A DNA stretch of 64,000 bases, taken from NCBI GenBank assembly GCA_017511185.1, contig JAFWLF010000006.1, positions 1 through 64,000 of the forward strand, read 5' to 3'. This DNA comes from RGIG5612 sp017511185 (GTDB lineage: Bacteria; Bacillota; Clostridia; Lachnospirales; Lachnospiraceae). Positions 58,333-64,000 of this stretch are shown here, piece by piece. Within the stretch, counting starts at the first letter, position 1. Every line of letters starts with the position of its first letter. The position numbers and the translations under genes were made by a program. The notes under the pieces are model-generated. The model was not told the DNA's origin, ran no database searches, and worked only from the letters and a program-made list of their open reading frames with translations.

Positions 58333-59408
58333 AGAATCCGGATAAAAAGATCGTGCTGGAAGACGGGACGGAATATTTAGGATATTCCTTTGGTTCCACG
58401 CGGGAAAAAATCCTGGAGATCGTTTTTAATACATCCATGGTTGGATACCAGGAGATCTTATCCGACCCATCCTATACAGATCAGGCGGTTGTCATGACGT
58501 ATCCCCTGATCGGCAATTACGGCATGAATGCCGATGATTATGAAACACAAACACCAACAATCGGGGCACTGATCGTACATGATTATAATGACGAGCCATC
58601 TAACTTTCGCAGCGAAGAAACGCTTGGCGCTGTCATGGAACGCTATGACATTACGGGTATTTACGGCATGGACACCCGGAAACTGAACCGGTCGATCCGC
58701 GATTACGGAAGCCGCAAAGCACTGCTGACCGACGCAGAGGTTCCGCTTGAGAAATGCCTGGAAAAATTGCAGGAGGCAAAGCTTCCTCATGACCAGGTGG
58801 CACGCGTCAGCTGCAAGGAGATAAAAAAATATCCGGCAGAAAAAGAAAAGTTTCATGTAGTGGCGATCGATTGCGGAATGAAGCAGAATATTGTCCGCTC
58901 TCTGGTAAAACGTGGCTGTTCTGTTACGGTCGTGCCATGGAATACGAAGGCAGAAGCCATTAAAGCACTGCGTCCGGATGGGATCTTTCTTTCCAACGGA
59001 CCGGGGGATCCGACGGATGTTCCGGAAACCATTCAGACAGTGAAGGATCTTCTGGGGAAATATCCCATCTTCGGAATCTGTCTCGGACACCAGATTCTGG
59101 CTCTTGCTTATGGAGCAAAAACTTATAAATTAAAATTTGGTCACCGCGGGGGCAATCATCCGGTTAAAAACCTTCTGACTGGAAAAATTGAGATCACCTC
59201 GCAGAACCATTCTTATGCGGTGGATCCGGATAGTATTCCGGAAACACCATTATCTGTGACACATATCAATCTGCTCGATCAAACGATCGAGGGCGTCCGC
59301 TGCGATAAGGATAGAGCTTTTAGTGTGCAGTACCATCCGGAAAGCGCACCGGGGCCGCAGGACAGCCCATATCTGTTTGATCTGTTTCTGAAGCAGATGG
59401 AGGGATAA
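58326..59408 (+). CDS. carA: Carbamoyl-phosphate synthase small subunit
   Basis: Glutaminase subunit feeding ammonia to CarB. 360 aa, normal length. The N-terminal domain opens KKIVLEDGTEYLGYSFGS and has TSMVGYQEILSDPSYTDQ and TYPLIGNYGMN. The class I glutaminase has GPGDPTDV, the nucleophile Cys in FGICLGHQILALAYGA and GGNHPVKNLLTGKIEITSQN with the catalytic His in VQYHPESAPGPQD. It overlaps purF and precedes carB by seven bases. Confidence 0.97.
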   Translation: MLKNPDKKIVLEDGTEYLGYSFGSTREKILEIVFNTSMVGYQEILSDPSYTDQAVVMTYPLIGNYGMNADDYETQTPTIGALIVHDYNDEPSNFRSEETLGAVMERYDITGIYGMDTRKLNRSIRDYGSRKALLTDAEVPLEKCLEKLQEAKLPHDQVARVSCKEIKKYPAEKEKFHVVAIDCGMKQNIVRSLVKRGCSVTVVPWNTKAEAIKALRPDGIFLSNGPGDPTDVPETIQTVKDLLGKYPIFGICLGHQILALAYGAKTYKLKFGHRGGNHPVKNLLTGKIEITSQNHSYAVDPDSIPETPLSVTHINLLDQTIEGVRCDKDRAFSVQYHPESAPGPQDSPYLFDLFLKQMEG

Positions 59409-59415
59409 AAGCAGC

Positions 59416-62400
59416 ATGCCGAAACGGAAAGACATTCATAAAATCATGGTGATCGGTTCCGGACCGATCGTGATCGGCCAGGCCGCAGAGTTTGACTATG
59501 CGGGCACGCAAGCCTGTCTGGCGCTGAAAGAAGAAGGGTATGAGGTGATCCTCTGCAATTCTAATCCTGCCACGATCATGACGGACACGCAGATCGCCGA
59601 TAAAGTCTATATGGAACCGCTGACGCTGGAATATATTGCCAGGATCATCCGTCACGAACGGCCGGATGCGATCCTGCCAGGCATTGGCGGACAGACAGGT
59701 CTGAATCTGGCTATGCAGTTGGAAAAGAAAGGGATCCTTGCGGAATGCCGTGTGGAACTTTTAGGTACGAAGAGCAGTTCGATTGAAAAAGCGGAAGACC
59801 GGGAGCAGTTTAAGCTTCTGTGTGAAGAACTGGGGGAGCCGGTCCTTCCATCGGACATCGCATCTTCCATTGAAGAAGGCCTTGCTGCAGCCCAACAGAT
59901 TGGTTATCCGGTTGTTCTTCGGCCGGCTTTTACACTGGGCGGTACCGGCGGAGGATTTGCAGAAAATGAAGAAGAATGCAGGGAAGTGCTGAAAAATGCA
60001 CTGGAACTTTCTCCGGTCCGGCAGGTGCTGGTGGAAAAGAGTGTCAAAGGATACAAAGAGATTGAATACGAGGTGATGCGGGATTCCAATGATACCGCCA
60101 TCACTGTCTGCAATATGGAGAATCTGGACCCGGTGGGAATCCACACGGGAGATTCCATCGTAGTCTGCCCGTCGCAGACACTTACCAATAAGGAGTATCA
60201 CATGCTTCGGGACAGTGCATTAAAAATTATCCGCGCGCTGCAGATCGAAGGCGGCTGCAATGTTCAGTTTGCATTGGATCCGTATTCGTTTCAGTATTAT
60301 GTGATCGAAGTCAACCCGCGGGTGTCCCGGTCGTCAGCGCTGGCATCCAAGGCTAGTGGATATCCGATTGCCCGTGTTTCAGCAAAGATCGGTGTCGGAA
60401 TGACGCTGGATGAGATAAGGATTGCCAACACGCCGGCTTCTTTTGAACCGTCGCTGGACTATGTGGTGACCAAACTTCCAAGGTTCCCGTTTGACAAGTT
60501 CGCAGATGCCAACAATACGCTTTCCACACAGATGAAGGCGACCGGCGAAGTCATGAGTGTCGGCAGGACCTTTGAGGAAAGCCTTCTGAAAGGGACAAGG
60601 TCTCTGGAGATTGCCGTTTTTCATCTGTATCTTCCTAAGTTTGACGATATGACAGAAAAAGAACTCCTGGACTATGTCCACATCGGCACGGATGACCGGC
60701 TCTATGCCATTGCTGAATTGCTCTGGAGGGGATTTGACGAGAATATCATTGCCGATATCACGGCAATCGATCTTTTCTTCCTGCGAAAGGTCAAAAAGAT
60801 CGTGGAGATGGAAAAGGAAGTTAAGCAGTACCCATGGGACTTAGAGCATCTGATCGCTGCCAAAAAGATGGGCTTTTCGGACCGGGAACTTGCCTTTCTC
60901 TGGGATACAGACGAAATGGAAGTCTATCGGATGCGTGAGAAACATGGTGTTTTCCCGGTCTACAAAATGATCGATACCTGCGCTTCGGAGTTTAAGAGCT
61001 ATATTCCATATTTCTATTCCACATATGAAGAAGAAAACGAGTCCATCGTTTCCGATAAACGAAAGATCATCGTTTTAGGCTCTGGCCCGATCCGCATCGG
61101 CCAGGGCGTGGAGTTTGATTATTCCACGGTCCATGCGGTCTGGACGATCCAGAAGGCAGGCTATGAGGCCATTATCATCAATAACAACCCGGAGACGGTA
61201 TCCACGGATTATACCTGCTCTGATAAATTATATTTTGAACCGCTCACGATCGAGGATGTCATGAACATCATCCATCTGGAACAGCCGGAAGGTGTGATCG
61301 CGACCTTGGGCGGGCAAACCGCAATCAATTTGGCGGATTCGTTAATGGAACGAGGAGTGAACCTGATCGGGACCGGCTGTGAAGCAATTGACAGAGCTGA
61401 AAATCGGGATCTGTTTGAAAAACTTTTGTTATCTTTGAATATCCCGCAGCCAAAGGGACAGGCCGTGACCAGTATTGAAGATGGTATTAAAGCAGCGCAG
61501 GAGATTGGTTATCCTGTGCTGGTGCGGCCAAGCTTTGTACTGGGCGGCCGTGCAATGCAGATCGTGGCAAAAGAGCAGTCCATGTGGGATTATTTGAAGA
61601 ATGCGGTAGCAATCGATCAGGACAAGCCGGTTCTTGTGGATAAATATATACGCGGCAAGGAAGTGGAGGTCGATGCCGTCTGTGACGGCATAAACGTTTT
61701 TGTTCCGGGTATCATGGAGCTGGTGGAGCGGACCGGCGTTCATTCCGGAGATTCTGTCAGCGTCTATCCATCGTACAGTCTTTCGGAAAAAGTCAAAGAA
61801 ACGATACTGGATTATACGGAAAAACTGGGTCTGGCGATCGGGATCAAAGGGCTTTACAACATTCAGTTCATCGTGGATGCATCGGAGGAAGTTTATATTA
61901 TCGAAGTCAACCCGCGCTCTTCCCGGACGGTGCCGTTCTTATCCAAAGCGACCGGATACAGCCTGGCAGATATCGGAACTTTGGTCATGCTGGGTGTTTC
62001 CCTAAGGGAACAAGGAATATTTGAGCGGTATCCGAAAGAGAAATCGCGTTACTATGTAAAGGTTCCGGCGTTCTCTTTCTCCAAACTGAGGGGTATGGAC
62101 GCATATCTGTCTCCTGAAATGAAATCCACCGGAGAGGCGATCGGATATGATAAGCAGCTGCATCGTGCGGCTTACAAGGCCCTGATCGCATCCGGCCTGT
62201 CACTGCCAAACTATGGGACGGTTCTGGTTAGCGTAGCAGATGAAGATAAAGAAGAAACGGTGCCGCTGATCCGCAGGTTTTACAATATGGGATTTAATAT
62301 CGAAGCCACCTCCCTGACAGGAGAGGTTTTGAAGAATCACGGGATCCGTACAAGGATCCGCCATAAGATGAGCGAGGGAAGCGAAGAAGTTCTGGATTCA

Positions 62401-62598
62401 ATCCGGGCAGGGTACGTTAGTTATGTGATCAACACCCGGGCGATCCTTTCCGGGGTGCATTATGGCGATGGAGTGGAGATCCGCCGCTGTGCGGCACAGA
62501 ATAACATTACGATGCTGACATCTTTGGATACGGTGCGCATGGTGCTCGATGTTCTGGAAGAAGGTACGATGGGTGTTTCCACCATTGATGAGGAATAA
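59416..62598 (+). CDS. carB: Carbamoyl-phosphate synthase large subunit
   Basis: Makes carbamoyl phosphate from bicarbonate, ammonia and two ATP, for pyrimidine and arginine synthesis. 1060 aa, normal, with the duplicated ATP-grasp structure: the first half opens KIMVIGSGPIVIGQAAEFDYAG and has RPAFTLGGTGGGFAEN; the second half repeats as KIIVLGSGPIRIGQGVEFDYS and RPSFVLGGRAMQI. VIEVNPRVSRSSALASKA and IIEVNPRSSRTVPFLSKATG mark the two nucleotide sites. The C-terminal ~140 residues are the allosteric domain. It is the sixth glutamine-nitrogen gene in a row. Confidence 0.98.
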   Translation: MPKRKDIHKIMVIGSGPIVIGQAAEFDYAGTQACLALKEEGYEVILCNSNPATIMTDTQIADKVYMEPLTLEYIARIIRHERPDAILPGIGGQTGLNLAMQLEKKGILAECRVELLGTKSSSIEKAEDREQFKLLCEELGEPVLPSDIASSIEEGLAAAQQIGYPVVLRPAFTLGGTGGGFAENEEECREVLKNALELSPVRQVLVEKSVKGYKEIEYEVMRDSNDTAITVCNMENLDPVGIHTGDSIVVCPSQTLTNKEYHMLRDSALKIIRALQIEGGCNVQFALDPYSFQYYVIEVNPRVSRSSALASKASGYPIARVSAKIGVGMTLDEIRIANTPASFEPSLDYVVTKLPRFPFDKFADANNTLSTQMKATGEVMSVGRTFEESLLKGTRSLEIAVFHLYLPKFDDMTEKELLDYVHIGTDDRLYAIAELLWRGFDENIIADITAIDLFFLRKVKKIVEMEKEVKQYPWDLEHLIAAKKMGFSDRELAFLWDTDEMEVYRMREKHGVFPVYKMIDTCASEFKSYIPYFYSTYEEENESIVSDKRKIIVLGSGPIRIGQGVEFDYSTVHAVWTIQKAGYEAIIINNNPETVSTDYTCSDKLYFEPLTIEDVMNIIHLEQPEGVIATLGGQTAINLADSLMERGVNLIGTGCEAIDRAENRDLFEKLLLSLNIPQPKGQAVTSIEDGIKAAQEIGYPVLVRPSFVLGGRAMQIVAKEQSMWDYLKNAVAIDQDKPVLVDKYIRGKEVEVDAVCDGINVFVPGIMELVERTGVHSGDSVSVYPSYSLSEKVKETILDYTEKLGLAIGIKGLYNIQFIVDASEEVYIIEVNPRSSRTVPFLSKATGYSLADIGTLVMLGVSLREQGIFERYPKEKSRYYVKVPAFSFSKLRGMDAYLSPEMKSTGEAIGYDKQLHRAAYKALIASGLSLPNYGTVLVSVADEDKEETVPLIRRFYNMGFNIEATSLTGEVLKNHGIRTRIRHKMSEGSEEVLDSIRAGYVSYVINTRAILSGVHYGDGVEIRRCAAQNNITMLTSLDTVRMVLDVLEEGTMGVSTIDEE

Positions 62599-62613
62599 AG
62601 GAGGAAGAAATAA

Positions 62614-63402
62614 ATGCATTTCACAAAGATGCACGGGTTAGGAAATGATTATCTGTATGTGTACGGGGAAGTGCCGGAAAATATTGCCGAACTGTCCAGA
62701 CGGCTGTCTGATCGTCATTTTGGAGTAGGATCAGATGGCATGATCTATATTTCTCCATCCACACAAGCCGATTTCAAAATGCGGATCTTTAATGCAGATG
62801 GAAGTGAAGGAATGATGTGCGGAAACGGGATCCGCTGTGTCGGAAAATATGTTTACGATAAGGGATACACGGATAAAACAAATCTGACAATTGAGACGCT
62901 TTCCGGAAACAAAACTCTTCGTATGCAGGTTTTGAGTGGAAAAGTGAAAGAAGTTACCGTTGATATGGGAACTGCAGAAGCCGGAAAAGATATAAAACTG
63001 AATCTGAATGGAACAAAAGTTTTCTGTACACCGGTATCTGTCGGAAATCCGCATGCAGTCCTCTTTGTGGATGCAATTGATGAGGTGCCGGTTGCAGAAC
63101 TGGGGCCGGTCATTGAAAAAAATGCCGTCTTTCCAGGCGGGGTGAATGTGGAGTTTGTACAGGTGATTTCTGAACAGGAGCTTCGCATGAGAGTCTGGGA
63201 GCGCGGCAGCGGAATCACCATGGCCTGCGGGACGGGTGCCTGTGCTGCCGTTGCGGCAGCAATTCAAAAAGGATATTGTCATTTCCGCACACCGGTATCT
63301 GTCCGATTGGATGGAGGAGTGCTGGAAATTCAGATTACAAAAGACCATTCTGTCACAATGAGCGGACCTGCAGAAACCGTTTTTGAAGGAGATGTGCTAT
63401 GA
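62614..63402 (+). CDS. dapF: Diaminopimelate epimerase
   Basis: Converts LL- to meso-diaminopimelate for cell wall and lysine. 262 aa, normal. Two active-site cysteines are seen in MCGNGIRCVGKYV (about 69-81) and ITMACGTGACAAVAAAI (about 204-220), and the start MHFTKMHGLGNDYLYV is the family N-terminus. It overlaps dapL by four bases (ATGA), so the two lysine steps are translationally coupled. AAGGAGG precedes the ATG. Confidence 0.97.
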   Translation: MHFTKMHGLGNDYLYVYGEVPENIAELSRRLSDRHFGVGSDGMIYISPSTQADFKMRIFNADGSEGMMCGNGIRCVGKYVYDKGYTDKTNLTIETLSGNKTLRMQVLSGKVKEVTVDMGTAEAGKDIKLNLNGTKVFCTPVSVGNPHAVLFVDAIDEVPVAELGPVIEKNAVFPGGVNVEFVQVISEQELRMRVWERGSGITMACGTGACAAVAAAIQKGYCHFRTPVSVRLDGGVLEIQITKDHSVTMSGPAETVFEGDVL

Positions 63403-64000
63403 TTACCCCAAACATGCATTATGCCGACCTGAAAGATTCCTACTTGTTTTATCATATTGCGCAGAAGACGAATGCCTATCTGGAGGCAAATCCAGGAAAA
63501 CACCTGTACCGCATGGGGATAGGAGATGTTTCTCTGCCGCTTTGCGACGCAGTCATTAAAGCCCTCCACGAAGCGGTAGATGATCAGGCGGATAAAGAGC
63601 GCTTTCATGGATATATGCCCGAATGCGGCGCGCCGTTTCTTAGAGAGATCATTCAGGATCATTATCATAAGCGGGGGATCGACCTGGCATATGAAGAAGT
63701 ATTTGTATCCAGTGGAGCCAGTGATGAACTGGGAGATATCCTGGACTTGTTTGACAAATCCTCCTCGGCGCTGGTCATCGAACCGGCATACCCGGCATAC
63801 GTTGATGCGAATGTAATCGCTGGAAGAAAGATCATCCATTTAGCCTCGGGGAAAGTGAACGGTTTTCTGCCTGAACCGGATGAGGAGACAAAGGCAGACC
63901 TGATCTATATCTGCTCACCGAACAATCCGACCGGAGCAGTTTTTGACAAAGCAAAACTGCAGCGCTGGGTGGATTATGCCAATGCCAATGGTTCAGTGAT
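63399..64000 (+). CDS. dapL: LL-diaminopimelate aminotransferase, N-terminal part (cut by window edge)
   Basis: PLP-dependent enzyme turning tetrahydrodipicolinate directly into LL-diaminopimelate. About 200 residues are present and the gene runs off the right edge. It opens MITPNMHYADLKDSYLFYHI, then shows GIGDVSLPLCDAVIKALHEA, GYMPECGAPFLREII, VFVSSGASDELGDILDLF, EPAYPAYVDANVIAG and ICSPNNPTGAVFDK, as in class I aminotransferases of the DapL group. The PLP lysine lies outside the window. Coupling with dapF supports the assignment. Confidence 0.92.
   Translation, partial: MITPNMHYADLKDSYLFYHIAQKTNAYLEANPGKHLYRMGIGDVSLPLCDAVIKALHEAVDDQADKERFHGYMPECGAPFLREIIQDHYHKRGIDLAYEEVFVSSGASDELGDILDLFDKSSSALVIEPAYPAYVDANVIAGRKIIHLASGKVNGFLPEPDEETKADLIYICSPNNPTGAVFDKAKLQRWVDYANANGSV

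Noticed and set aside
1..64000. Mobile elements, prophage or rRNA genes
   Set aside because: No transposase, integrase, phage structural gene, terminal inverted repeat or rRNA sequence was recognised.

Overview
The window is a chromosomal stretch around the replication origin of a Gram-positive, anaerobic-type Clostridia bacterium, most likely of the Lachnospiraceae (Eubacteriales). This placement rests on the gyrA-gyrB-recF-yaaA-dnaN-dnaA / rpmH-rnpA-yidD-yidC-jag-mnmE-mnmG-rsmG-parA-parB order, the style of the proteins, a type III glutamine synthetase, DapL-type lysine synthesis and an ANTAR nitrogen antiterminator. It was made by reading, not by a database search. No insertion sequence, phage gene or CRISPR array was seen.

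Layout. 1-6788 (minus strand) is the replication block gyrA (cut by the window edge), gyrB, recF, yaaA, dnaN and dnaA. 6789-7215 is the main oriC interval with DnaA boxes, and a second AT-rich part lies between dnaN and dnaA. 7216-18137 (mostly plus) holds rpmH, rnpA, yidD, yidC, jag, mnmE, mnmG, rsmG, parA, parB and serS, with three perfect parS sites and a convergent alpha/beta hydrolase-like gene. A tRNA-Arg and a complete branched-chain amino-acid ABC transporter (livJHMGF) follow. 23310-32216 is an accessory stretch: an acyl-ACP thioesterase, a two-gene HD-RyR plus four-helix membrane protein module, a zinc-ribbon/SH3 membrane protein, a divergent UroD-like methyltransferase/PucR regulator pair and a DUF4298 protein. 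32290-36540 holds a domain-permuted GH3 beta-glucosidase, a Crp/Fnr regulator and a divergent two-gene Fe-S unit.

From 36546 to the right edge the window is a nitrogen-assimilation and glutamine-use island. A minus-strand operon encodes a split glutamate synthase in five pieces (glutaminase, FMN/Fe-S synthase, four-cluster ferredoxin, FAD reductase, GXGXG domain), a type I glutamine synthetase and an ANTAR protein of the NitR kind. Divergently, a PEP-synthase-like orphan protein is followed by a long plus-strand run: type III glutamine synthetase, an ammonium channel fused to PII, asnB, purC, purA, purB, guaA, purF, carA, carB, dapF and dapL (cut by the window edge).

The most interesting signal is in the three leaders of this island (43399-43498 minus; 43517-43605 plus; 46281-46368 plus). 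Each has the same promoter (TTGACA, 16-17 bp ending in CAGGTG, then a TAA-type -10). Each is followed at the predicted 5' end of the RNA by one small hairpin with a six-base loop AAAGRC (A at loop position 1, G at position 4). That hairpin shares its bases with the 5' arm of a strong intrinsic terminator. This fits ANTAR antitermination by the NitR-like protein of the same operon, but with one visible hairpin instead of the described pair, and with a receiver domain that has lost its phosphorylation residues. The leaders would put ammonium uptake and assimilation, and probably the glutamine-consuming purine, GMP, asparagine and carbamoyl-phosphate genes, under one nitrogen-responsive RNA switch. 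A second candidate system is the HD-RyR/membrane protein pair at 24082-27131.
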